Assembly (NCBI GenBank): GCA_026398715.1
Contig: JAPLSI010000164.1
Coordinates: 1 to 38,799, forward strand
Length of the DNA stretch: 38,799 nucleotides
Direction: 5' to 3'
Source: Gammaproteobacteria bacterium
GTDB taxonomy: Bacteria; Pseudomonadota; Gammaproteobacteria; Xanthomonadales; Xanthomonadaceae
The position numbers were made by a program, and so were the translations under genes. Of the stretch, positions 7,391 to 14,829 are shown piece after piece. How positions within the stretch are numbered: position 1 is the first letter of the stretch; each line of letters begins with the position of its first letter. The notes below the pieces were generated by a model, which did not search any database, had not been told where the DNA came from, and was given only the letters and a program-made list of their open reading frames with translations.

Positions 7391-9910
7391 ATGATGACGC
7401 GCCCCACCGCACGCCGCCGACTGTTGAGCCTCGCCCTAGCCGCCGCCCTTACCGGTCCGGTCCTCGCCCAGAACTACGAGCCGTTCACCGTCCAGGACAT
7501 CCGCGTCGACGGCCTCCAGCGCATCTCGGCGGGTACGGTATTCACCTACCTGCCGGTTGAACGCGGCGACCTGCTCGATCGCAGCAAGTCCAGCGAGGCC
7601 ATCCGCGCGCTGTTCAAGACCGGCTTCTTCAGCGACATCAAGCTTGAGCGCCAGGGCGACATCCTGGTGGTGGCCGTGGTCGAGCGCCCCGCCATCAACA
7701 CGATCACGCTGGAAGGAAACAAGGAACTCAAGACCGAAGAGTTGATGAAGGGGCTCAAGAGCATCGGCCTTTCCGAAGGCGAGACCTACAACCCGCTCAA
7801 CCTCGACCGCGTCACCCAGGAACTGACCCGCCAGTACAACAACCGCGGCAAGTACGGCGTCACCGTCGCGCCGACCATCACCCCGCTCGACCGCAACCGC
7901 GTCGACGTGAAGATCGTGATCGCCGAAGGCAAGCCGGCCAAGATCCGTGACATCAACATCGTCGGCAACCTGCTCTATCCCGATGCCGCCATCCGTCGTG
8001 GCTGGGAATCGAGCACCAGCAACTGGCTGTCCTGGTACCGCCGCGACGACCAGTACTCGCGCGAAAAGATTTCCGGCGACCTGGAAAAACTTTCCAATTT
8101 CTACCTCGACCGCGGTCACGTCGACTTCAACATCGAGTCCACCCAGATCGCGATCAGCCCGTCCAAGCAGGACATGTTCGTCACCGCGAACGTGACCGAG
8201 GGCGAGAAGTACAAGATCGCCGACGTGAAGGTGACGGGTGACACCGTGTTGCCGCAGGAAACCGTGGAAGCCATGGTGCTGGTCAAGAAGGACCAGTTCT
8301 TCTCGCGCGCGCTGGTGGAACTGACCACCGATTCGATCTCCACGGTGCTCGGCAACATCGGTTACGCCTTCGCCGAAGTGACGCCGATCCCGGAAATCGA
8401 CCGCACCGCGCATACGGTGGGCCTGAACTTCGTCGTGAAGCCGGGCCCGCGCGTGACCGTGCGCCGGATCGTGTTCAAGGGCAACGCCAACACCGCGGAC
8501 GAAGTGCTGCGTCGGGAGATGCGCCAGTTCGAAAGTGGCTGGTATTCGCAGGCCATGATCGACCGTTCCAAGGTGCGCCTGCAGCGCACCGGCTTCTTCG
8601 AGTCTGTCGAAATCGAAACGCCCGAAGTCGAAGGCCACAAGGACCAGGTGGATGTCGTGTTCACCGTGAAGGAGCGCAACGCCGGCAGCTTCATCTTCGG
8701 CCTGGGCTACTCGCAGAACGCCGGCATCGTCACCAGCATCTCGCTGTCCCAGAACAATTTCCTGGGCACCGGCAACAAGTTCTCGATCGCGCTGCAGAAC
8801 AACAGCTATTCCAAGAGCATCAGCTTCTCCTACGTCGACCCGTACTTCACCGACGCCGGCGTGACGGTCGGCTACAACCTGAGTTACAGCGACTACGACC
8901 GTTCAACGACGACCACGGCACGCTACGGCTCGGGCAATGCCGCAGGCGAAGTCACCTTCGGTATCCCGCTGTCGGAAAACACCAGCGTCTCGGCCGCCAT
9001 CGGCATCTTCCGCAACGAGCTCACCACCTACGACGGCTCCACGCCGCCGGAAGTCACCAACTACCTGGTGAGCACGCTCGGTGACCGCTTCCGCGAGGGT
9101 GGCGGTACGTTCCCCAGCGGGGACGATGATATTGATCCGAGCACGCCGTCCACCGACGACGACGGCGATCCGGGTCCGGATCCGGATATCTTCGTGCCTG
9201 GCTTCAGCCGCGCGTGGGTGATCAACGCCTGGACCGCGCGTTTCGGCTGGGCCCTCGACACGCGCAACGATTACCTGTTGCCATCGCGAGGCATGCTCAA
9301 TCGCGTCAGCGCGGAAGTTGCACTGCCTGGCAGTGACCTGGAGTACTACCGCCTCAGCTACGACTTCGAGTACTACCGTCCGCTCGCCGATTGGCTGATC
9401 GGCAAGGCGTCGCTGAGCCTGGGCTACGGCGATGCCTACGGGGACTCGTCGAAAGCGACCTGCTACGCCCAGTTCGACCCGCTGCGCGGGTACGAACCGG
9501 TCCAGAGCAGTGCGTTCGATTGCGGCCTGCCATTCTTCAAGAATTTCTATGCGGGTGGGCCGGGTTCCGTGCGCGGTTTTGCCCAGAACACCCTGGGCCC
9601 GACCACGGCATTCGGCGGTTTCTCGCGCGTGCAGCCCCTGGGCGGCCCGATCAAGGCGACCGGCTCGTTCGAGTTCTACTTCCCGAAACTGCTGGGCGGA
9701 CCCGGCACGCGCATCTCGGCCTTCCTCGATTACGGAAACGTGTTCGCGCGCACTGGCGACTTCTCGCTGAGCAGCTTCCGCGTCACCACCGGCCTGGCGT
9801 TGCAATGGCAGTCGCCGGTCGGCCCGATCTCGATCAGCTACGCGTTGCCGATCCGCAAGGAAGACGGCGACGAGATCGAGCGCCTGCAGTTCACCTTCGG
9901 CAACCAGTAA
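7391..9910 (+). CDS. bamA: Outer membrane protein assembly factor BamA
   Basis: An 839-residue Omp85 protein, the core of the BAM complex that folds beta-barrels into the outer membrane. A signal peptide (RRRLLSLALAAALTGPVLAQ) is followed by five POTRA domains (about residues 28-430) starting with FTVQDIRVDGLQRISAGTVF. A C-terminal barrel carries the lid-loop VRGF motif of L6 (GGPGSVRGFAQNTLGP). Two features are unusual: an Asp-rich insert in a barrel loop near residues 572-597, and a C-terminus ending LQFTFGNQ without the usual terminal Trp or Phe. Several starts are adjacent (TTG 7388, ATG 7391, ATG 7394). GGA at 7385-7387 fits ATG 7394 best by spacing, and 7391 is chosen as the first ATG. 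Confidence 0.96.
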   Translation: MMTRPTARRRLLSLALAAALTGPVLAQNYEPFTVQDIRVDGLQRISAGTVFTYLPVERGDLLDRSKSSEAIRALFKTGFFSDIKLERQGDILVVAVVERPAINTITLEGNKELKTEELMKGLKSIGLSEGETYNPLNLDRVTQELTRQYNNRGKYGVTVAPTITPLDRNRVDVKIVIAEGKPAKIRDINIVGNLLYPDAAIRRGWESSTSNWLSWYRRDDQYSREKISGDLEKLSNFYLDRGHVDFNIESTQIAISPSKQDMFVTANVTEGEKYKIADVKVTGDTVLPQETVEAMVLVKKDQFFSRALVELTTDSISTVLGNIGYAFAEVTPIPEIDRTAHTVGLNFVVKPGPRVTVRRIVFKGNANTADEVLRREMRQFESGWYSQAMIDRSKVRLQRTGFFESVEIETPEVEGHKDQVDVVFTVKERNAGSFIFGLGYSQNAGIVTSISLSQNNFLGTGNKFSIALQNNSYSKSISFSYVDPYFTDAGVTVGYNLSYSDYDRSTTTTARYGSGNAAGEVTFGIPLSENTSVSAAIGIFRNELTTYDGSTPPEVTNYLVSTLGDRFREGGGTFPSGDDDIDPSTPSTDDDGDPGPDPDIFVPGFSRAWVINAWTARFGWALDTRNDYLLPSRGMLNRVSAEVALPGSDLEYYRLSYDFEYYRPLADWLIGKASLSLGYGDAYGDSSKATCYAQFDPLRGYEPVQSSAFDCGLPFFKNFYAGGPGSVRGFAQNTLGPTTAFGGFSRVQPLGGPIKATGSFEFYFPKLLGGPGTRISAFLDYGNVFARTGDFSLSSFRVTTGLALQWQSPVGPISISYALPIRKEDGDEIERLQFTFGNQ

Positions 9911-9926
9911 GCGCTCACTGTCGGGC

Positions 9927-10949
9927 ATGACCGACCGGGGCGTCACGCTGGCAAGCCTGGCAAGCCGATTCGGCCTGCAATTGCGCGGCGACGGCGCTTT
10001 GGTCGCCACCGGCGTCGGCACGCTCGAGCGTGCCGGCCCTGGACAGGTCAGTTTCCTGTCCAACTCCACCTATCGGCGCCACCTGCCGGGCACGGGCGCC
10101 TTGGCCGTGGTGCTGCGCGCGGATGACGCCGACGCCTGTCCCGTCCCGTGCCTGGTGGCAGCCGATCCCTACGTTGCCTTCGCCCGCATAGCCAGCCTGT
10201 TCGAATCGCCGGCGGTCGTGCAGCCTGGCGTGCATTCCTCCGCCGTGGTCGATCCCAGTGCACGAATCGCGGCCTCCGCCAGCATCGGCCCCCTCGCCTG
10301 CATCGGGCCGCGCAGCGTCATCGGCGACGGCGTGGTCGTAGGACCGGGCTGCGTGATCGGTGCCGATTGCATGGTGGGGGACAACAGCGAGCTGCTGGCC
10401 CGCGTCACGCTGGTGGCCCGGGTGCGCCTGGGACAACGCGTGCGCATTCACCCGGGCGCCGTACTGGGCGCCGAAGGCTTCGGGCTGGCCATGGACGCCG
10501 GCCGCTGGATCAAGGTTCCGCAACTTGGCGGCGTGGAAATAGGCGACGACTGCGAAATCGGCGCCAACACCACCATCGACCGGGGTGCCATCGAGGACAC
10601 CGTCCTGGAAGAGGATGTGCGCCTGGACAACCAGATCCAGGTCGGACACAACGTACGCATCGGTGCGCATACCGCCATGGCCGGCTGCGTCGCCATCGCC
10701 GGCTCCGCCCGGATCGGCCGCTACTGCCTGATCGGCGGTGGGGTCGGGATCGTCGGCCACATCGAGATCTGCGACCGGGTCATGGTCACCGCGCGAAGCC
10801 TGGTCACGCATTCCATCACCGTGCCCGGCGAGTATTCGTCGGGCACCCCCCTGCAGCCGAGCCGCGAATGGCGGCGCAATGCGGCCCGTTTCAAGCAACT
10901 TGACGAGCTCGCGCGTAAAATCGCGTCCTTGCCCAAGGCCAAGGACTGA
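9927..10949 (+). CDS. lpxD: UDP-3-O-(3-hydroxyacyl)glucosamine N-acyltransferase
   Basis: A 340-residue left-handed beta-helix acyltransferase that adds the second (N-linked) hydroxyacyl chain in lipid A synthesis. The N-terminal uridine-binding domain (LASRFGLQLRGDG to FLSNSTYRRHL) precedes hexapeptide repeats from about residue 100. The catalytic His is in QVGHNVRIG (H241). GAEGFGLAMDAGRWIKVPQLG and VEIGDDCEIGANTTIDRGAI are typical. It begins 16 bases after bamA, with no skp/ompH gene between them, unlike E. coli. It is followed by fabZ after one base. Confidence 0.97.
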   Translation: MTDRGVTLASLASRFGLQLRGDGALVATGVGTLERAGPGQVSFLSNSTYRRHLPGTGALAVVLRADDADACPVPCLVAADPYVAFARIASLFESPAVVQPGVHSSAVVDPSARIAASASIGPLACIGPRSVIGDGVVVGPGCVIGADCMVGDNSELLARVTLVARVRLGQRVRIHPGAVLGAEGFGLAMDAGRWIKVPQLGGVEIGDDCEIGANTTIDRGAIEDTVLEEDVRLDNQIQVGHNVRIGAHTAMAGCVAIAGSARIGRYCLIGGGVGIVGHIEICDRVMVTARSLVTHSITVPGEYSSGTPLQPSREWRRNAARFKQLDELARKIASLPKAKD

Positions 10950-10950
10950 C

Positions 10951-11418
10951 ATGACCGTTGCCACCGTAGCGCTGCCCGTGGACGTGAACCGCATCCAGGC
11001 GCTGCTTCCGCACCGCTATCCCTTCCTGCTGGTCGACCGGGTGCTGGAGCTCGATCCCAACAAGCGCATCCTCGCGTCCAAGTGCGTCAGCATCAATGAA
11101 CCCTTTTTCCAGGGCCATTTCCCCGGCCATCCGGTCATGCCGGGCGTGCTGGTGCTCGAGGCGCTGGCCCAGGCGGGTGGCCTGCTTACCCAGCTTTCGG
11201 CCGAGGCACTGGCCATGGCCAAGCAGGAAAAGCTCTTCTACCTGGTGAAGATCGACAACGCGCGCTTTTCCAACATGGTGGTGCCGGGCGACGTGCTGAT
11301 GCTCGAGGTCAAGCTCAAGCGCATGATCCGCAACATGGCCATGTACGAATGCAGCGCGTCGGTGGATGGCAAGCAGGTCGCCAGCGCCGACATTTTGTGC
11401 GCCGAGGGCAGGAACTGA
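10951..11418 (+). CDS. fabZ: 3-hydroxyacyl-[acyl-carrier-protein] dehydratase FabZ
   Basis: A 155-residue hot-dog-fold dehydratase of fatty acid elongation. It competes with lipid A synthesis for 3-hydroxyacyl-ACP, so its placement between lpxD and lpxA is functionally meaningful. The catalytic His is H56 in [11 protein letters not shown] and the catalytic Glu is E70 in [22 protein letters not shown] is the family N-terminus. The frame is open upstream into lpxD, but ATG 10951, one base after the lpxD stop, gives the normal length. Confidence 0.97.
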   Translation: MTVATVALPVDVNRIQALLPHRYPFLLVDRVLELDPNKRILASKCVSINEPFFQGHFPGHPVMPGVLVLEALAQAGGLLTQLSAEALAMAKQEKLFYLVKIDNARFSNMVVPGDVLMLEVKLKRMIRNMAMYECSASVDGKQVASADILCAEGRN

Positions 11419-11420
11419 GC

Positions 11421-12191
11421 ATGATCCACCCGACCGCGCAGATCGACCCGGGTGCGCGATTGGGCGCGCGAGTCAGCGTCGGTGCCTTCACCATCATCGG
11501 GCCGGACGTGGACATCGGCGAGGGCACCAGCATCGGTCCGCATTGCGTGATCACCGGTCCCACCCGCATCGGCAACGACAACCGGATCTACTCGCATGCC
11601 GCTTTGGGCAGCGACCCGCAGGACAAGAAGTTCGCCGACGAGCACGCCGAACTCGTCATTGGCGATCGCAACACCATCCGCGAGTTCACCACCTTCAGCC
11701 GCGGCACGTCCGACGGCGGCGGCGTCACCAGCATCGGCGACGACAACTGGATCATGGCCTACGTGCATATCGCGCACGACTGCCGGGTCGGATCGCACAC
11801 CATCTTCGCCAATAACGCGACGCTTGCCGGGCATGCGGTCATCGGCGACTGGGTGATCCTGGGCGGCTTCGTGGGTGTGCACCAGTTCTGTCGAATCGGC
11901 GACCATGCCTTCATCGGCATGGGCAGCCTGGTCAACGCCGACGTGGCGCCGTTCGTGCTGGTCGCCGACAAGTACGCCGAGCCGCGCGGCATCAACAGCG
12001 AAGGCCTGAAGCGCCGCGGCTTCGACGCGGACCGCATTGCCGCCATCAAGCGCGCCTATCGCGCCCTGTTCGTTTCCGGCAAGCCGATGGCCGAAGTTCG
12101 CGAGGAACTGGCCCGAGGTGCGCAAGACTCCGCCGACGTGCGCCTGATGCTCGACTTCATCGAGCGCAGCGAACGCGGCCTGCTGCGCTAA
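11421..12191 (+). CDS. lpxA: UDP-N-acetylglucosamine O-acyltransferase LpxA
   Basis: A 256-residue beta-helix trimer subunit that catalyses the first step of lipid A synthesis, 3-O-acylation of UDP-GlcNAc. It begins [15 protein letters not shown] and shows continuous hexapeptide repeats to about residue 190. The catalytic His is H119 in [11 protein letters not shown], equivalent to E. coli H125. [19 protein letters not shown] and the helical C-terminus ([20 protein letters not shown]) are typical. The ATG is two bases after the fabZ stop and has AGGAAC upstream within fabZ. Confidence 0.97.
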   Translation: MIHPTAQIDPGARLGARVSVGAFTIIGPDVDIGEGTSIGPHCVITGPTRIGNDNRIYSHAALGSDPQDKKFADEHAELVIGDRNTIREFTTFSRGTSDGGGVTSIGDDNWIMAYVHIAHDCRVGSHTIFANNATLAGHAVIGDWVILGGFVGVHQFCRIGDHAFIGMGSLVNADVAPFVLVADKYAEPRGINSEGLKRRGFDADRIAAIKRAYRALFVSGKPMAEVREELARGAQDSADVRLMLDFIERSERGLLR

Positions 12192-12194
12192 GGC

Positions 12195-13334
12195 ATGCGC
12201 ATCGCGCTGGTGGCGGGCGAGGCGTCGGGCGACCTGCTCGGCGCCGGGCTGGTGACTGCGCTGCGAAAGAGATTTCCCGGCGCGCAGTTTGCAGGGGTCG
12301 GCGGCCCGAACATGCGCGCGGCCGGCGTGGACGCCTGGCATGACAGCGACGAGTTGTCGGTGATGGGACTGGCCGAGGTAGTGCGCCATCTGCCAAGACT
12401 GTTGCGCTTGCGCCGCGAGCTTCGCGACCGGCTGCTGGAATGGAAGCCCGATGTGTTCATCGGCATCGATGCCCCGGACTTCAACCTGGGACTGGAGCGC
12501 GCGCTCAAGCAGGCCGGAACGCCCACCGTGCACTACGTGAGCCCCTCGGTCTGGGCCTGGCGCGAAGGCCGCGCCGCGAAAATCGGGCGCAGCGCCGATC
12601 TCGTGCTGTGCCTGTTTCCCATGGAGCCGCCGATTTACGAACGCCACGGCATACCGGCGAAATTCGTCGGCCATCCGCTGGCCGACGCCTTCGCCGACCA
12701 TCCGGACATGGCTGCGGCGCGGCGCGCGCTGGGCGTGGCTGCGGACCCGCCAACCCTGGCCGTGTTGCCGGGCAGCCGGCTCGGTGAAATCCGTCGCCTG
12801 TTGCCCACCTTCATCGTCGCCACGCGCCTGCTTGCACAGCGCATGCCTGGCCTGCAGGTCCTGCTGCCTGCGGCAAACGAGGAATGTCGGCGGCTGATCG
12901 ATCAGCTGCTGCAAGCCGATCCACTGCCAAACCTGCGCGTGACCGACGGTCGCGCCCACGAAGTGATGATTGCCGCCAACGTTGTGCTGCTGGCATCTGG
13001 CACGGCCGCGCTTGAGGCCATGCTGGCCAAGCGGCCGATGGTGGTGGCGTATCGCATTTCCGCATTGACCTATCACCTGGTGATGTCGCTGGGGATGATG
13101 AAGGTCAATCGCTACAGCCTGCCGAACGTTCTGGCGAACGAACCGATCGTGACCGAATTGATGCAGCACGATTGCACCCCCGAAAGACTCAGCGATGCGT
13201 TGCTGCCCTTGTTCGGGGATGGCGAGGAGATCGCTTCGCTGGTCCCGCGCTACCTGGCCATCCACCATCGCCTGCGCGGCGGCGGATCGGAAAGCGCCGC
13301 GGCCGCCGTGGCCGAACTGCTCGTGTCGGGATGA
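12195..13334 (+). CDS. lpxB: Lipid-A-disaccharide synthase
   Basis: A 379-residue GT19 glycosyltransferase that joins UDP-2,3-diacylglucosamine and lipid X to form the lipid A disaccharide at the inner membrane. It opens [19 protein letters not shown], with a further block [20 protein letters not shown], the conserved [18 protein letters not shown], and the donor-site region [16 protein letters not shown]. The C-terminal blocks [19 protein letters not shown] and [15 protein letters not shown] are present. It follows lpxA by three bases. Its stop overlaps the rnhB start (ATGA). Confidence 0.97.
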   Translation: MRIALVAGEASGDLLGAGLVTALRKRFPGAQFAGVGGPNMRAAGVDAWHDSDELSVMGLAEVVRHLPRLLRLRRELRDRLLEWKPDVFIGIDAPDFNLGLERALKQAGTPTVHYVSPSVWAWREGRAAKIGRSADLVLCLFPMEPPIYERHGIPAKFVGHPLADAFADHPDMAAARRALGVAADPPTLAVLPGSRLGEIRRLLPTFIVATRLLAQRMPGLQVLLPAANEECRRLIDQLLQADPLPNLRVTDGRAHEVMIAANVVLLASGTAALEAMLAKRPMVVAYRISALTYHLVMSLGMMKVNRYSLPNVLANEPIVTELMQHDCTPERLSDALLPLFGDGEEIASLVPRYLAIHHRLRGGGSESAAAAVAELLVSG

Positions 13335-13933
13335 CAACGCGCACCCAGCGCGTGGCGGGCGTGGACGAAGCCGGCCGCGGACCGCTGGCAGGGCCGGTGG
13401 TGTGCGCGTCCGTCATCCTGCACCCACACCGTCCCATCGAGGGACTCGGCGATTCGAAGGCGCTGAACGAGCGCACCCGCGAGCGGCTGTTCCCGATCAT
13501 CCAGGAACGCTGCCTCGCGTGGCAGGTGGTCTTCGTGCACCACGACGAGATCGACCAGTTGAACATCCTGTGGGCAACCATGGCCGGCATGCGTCGCGCC
13601 CTGGCCGCGCTCGACCCGGCGCCGACCCACGCCATCATCGACGGCGATCGCGTGCCAGGCGACCTGTGTTGCCCGGCGACCTGCCTGGTAAAAGGCGACT
13701 CGCTCGAGCCGGCGATCATGGCGGCCTCGATACTGGCCAAGGTCAGCCGCGACCGGCACATGCTGGAATTGAACCAGCGATATCCGGGCTACGGCTTCGA
13801 TCGCCACAAGGGCTATCCCACGGCCGAACACCTGCAGGCGCTCGAACGCCTGGGCCCGTGCGCGGAACATCGCCTGAGCTTCGCGCCCGTGCGCGCAGCG
13901 CAGCTTTCGTTGTTCGAACCGACGACGCGCTGA
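13331..13933 (+). CDS. rnhB: Ribonuclease HII
   Basis: A 200-residue type-2 RNase H that nicks RNA-DNA hybrids and removes single ribonucleotides from DNA. Motif [15 protein letters not shown] carries the paired acidic residues D12-E13. [27 protein letters not shown] (third Asp) and the block [19 protein letters not shown] follow in normal order. The frame is open upstream into lpxB, but ATG 13331 overlapping the lpxB stop gives the right N-terminus. In many proteobacteria rnhB is directly followed by dnaE; here a separate gene lies between them. Confidence 0.96.
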   Translation: MTTRTQRVAGVDEAGRGPLAGPVVCASVILHPHRPIEGLGDSKALNERTRERLFPIIQERCLAWQVVFVHHDEIDQLNILWATMAGMRRALAALDPAPTHAIIDGDRVPGDLCCPATCLVKGDSLEPAIMAASILAKVSRDRHMLELNQRYPGYGFDRHKGYPTAEHLQALERLGPCAEHRLSFAPVRAAQLSLFEPTTR

Positions 13934-13995
13934 CCGGCCAAGCGCTTGCCTTCATAGTCCGAAGGTCATGACTACCAACGGCCCGCGAAGAAAAA

Positions 13996-14011
13996 TGTGC
14001 AACCTTTCACA
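13996..14011 (+). promoter_or_regulatory. Candidate CRP/Clp binding site
   Basis: The site reads TGTGC-AACCTT-TCACA. It matches the CRP-family consensus TGTGA-N6-TCACA at nine of ten defined positions, with an A-run on its left flank as in good CRP sites. It lies 56 bases before the DUF1232-like gene start. The Xanthomonas CRP homologue Clp recognises the same core. The site would overlap the -35 region of the weak -10 CGTAAT at 14028-14033, so the direction of regulation cannot be told. Confidence 0.5.
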
Positions 14012-14043
14012 ATGCTCGCGCATCAATCGTAATGCGCGGGCAT
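14012..14043. repeat. 12-base imperfect inverted repeat (operator-like)
   Basis: Arms 14012-14023 (ATGCTCGCGCAT) and 14032-14043 (ATGCGCGGGCAT) are inverted copies with 11 of 12 matches and an eight-base spacer. The element starts directly after the CRP-like site and ends 24 bases before the next ATG. It could be an operator for a dimeric regulator or a hairpin in the 5' leader. Confidence 0.5.
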
Positions 14044-14066
14044 CGGGCCCGTCCTGAGAGGAAGAC

Positions 14067-14696
14067 ATGAACTTTTTATATTCACATTCCGAGCCGCTGC
14101 CGCTGGCACTGCCGGCGGTGAATGCCGGATCGCACAAGCACGATATCGCCGGCCTGAAGCTTGCCGACGCCGCGCTGCTTGCCTTCAACTACCAGTTGCA
14201 CGCCGTACGCGGGGACGCGCCGTCCGTGGATGCCGATCAGATTGCCGACCTGGCGACCTGGTTGCGCGCGCTGCCGCCGGAAACGGCGGAAGCCACGATC
14301 AACCTGCGCCTGGCGCGCGCCGAATCGCTGCGCCGCATGCTCGACGATCCGGACTGGTCGCTGCCGGCGGAAACGCGCGAGCGTGGCCGCGCATTGCTCG
14401 CCTACCTGTGCGTGTTCGACGACCTCATTCCGGACGACCTTCCGCTGATAGGCCACCTCGACGATGCGCTGCTGATCGAACTGAGCTGGTCTGAATTCGC
14501 CGGCGAAGTCCAGGACTACCTCGACTACTGCCGGTTCTGCAGCGAGTCGCGCGTTCGCGGCACCGCCGACGAACGCCGCAGCGAATGGGAACGCGAATGC
14601 CTTGCCCAGGCCAGCGCGATGCTGCATCGCCAGGCGGTTCGTGAACGCGGTTACGCGCGCCCCCTGCCCTACAGCCGACCCTTCCGCGTCTGCTGA
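14067..14696 (+). CDS. DUF1232 (YkvA-like) domain protein, function unknown
   Basis: A 209-residue protein. The segment ALLAYLCVFDDLIPDDLPLI followed by GHLDDALLI (about residues 110-138) matches the DUF1232/YkvA pattern of a hydrophobic stretch with a DLIPD-type turn and an LDD helix start. The flanks are mostly acidic and basic helices. There is no signal peptide, and the domain's hydrophobic part is the only possible membrane contact. Cysteines occur as DYCRFC and at the very C-terminus (RPFRVC). An excellent Shine-Dalgarno (GAGAGGAAG) precedes the ATG. It has its own putative CRP site, inverted repeat and terminator, so it is transcribed separately from rnhB and dnaE. The biochemical function is not known for this family. 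Confidence 0.78.
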   Translation: MNFLYSHSEPLPLALPAVNAGSHKHDIAGLKLADAALLAFNYQLHAVRGDAPSVDADQIADLATWLRALPPETAEATINLRLARAESLRRMLDDPDWSLPAETRERGRALLAYLCVFDDLIPDDLPLIGHLDDALLIELSWSEFAGEVQDYLDYCRFCSESRVRGTADERRSEWERECLAQASAMLHRQAVRERGYARPLPYSRPFRVC

Positions 14697-14713
14697 ACCC
14701 CGCGTCTAGGCGT

Positions 14714-14752
14714 CTGGCCGGTCAGGATTCAGGGCCTGGCCGGCCGGCCTTT
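14714..14752 (+). terminator. Terminator of the DUF1232-like gene
   Basis: The arms GGCCGGTCAGG (14716-14726) and CCTGGCCGGCC (14735-14745) form an 11-pair stem with one G-U pair around an eight-base loop, and two more pairs are possible outside. GGCCTTT follows, a short T-run. It lies 20 bases after the stop codon and insulates dnaE. Confidence 0.6.
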
Positions 14753-14774
14753 CCCGGGCCGACGATGTCAAGCC

Positions 14775-14803
14775 TTGTCGCCCCCGGTCCCCCGGCCTAA
14801 GCT
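14775..14803 (+). promoter_or_regulatory. Candidate dnaE promoter
   Basis: TTGTCG (14775-14780) and TAAGCT (14798-14803) are separated by exactly 17 bases and lie 27 bases before the dnaE ATG. Each hexamer is only a partial sigma-70 match (four and three of six). Support comes from spacing, position and the terminator just upstream. Confidence 0.45.
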
Positions 14804-14829
14804 GGGGACTTGCCTCCGAAAACCCTGGC

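Noticed and set aside
11238..13337. Long minus-strand open frame (about 700 codons) opposite lpxA and lpxB
   Set aside because: It is antisense to two clear genes; the translation is low-complexity His/Gln/Ala/Arg-rich, as expected from high-GC shadow frames.
13934..13995. Terminator after rnhB (CCTTC...GAAGG near 13949-13965)
   Set aside because: The stem is only five pairs and no T-run follows.
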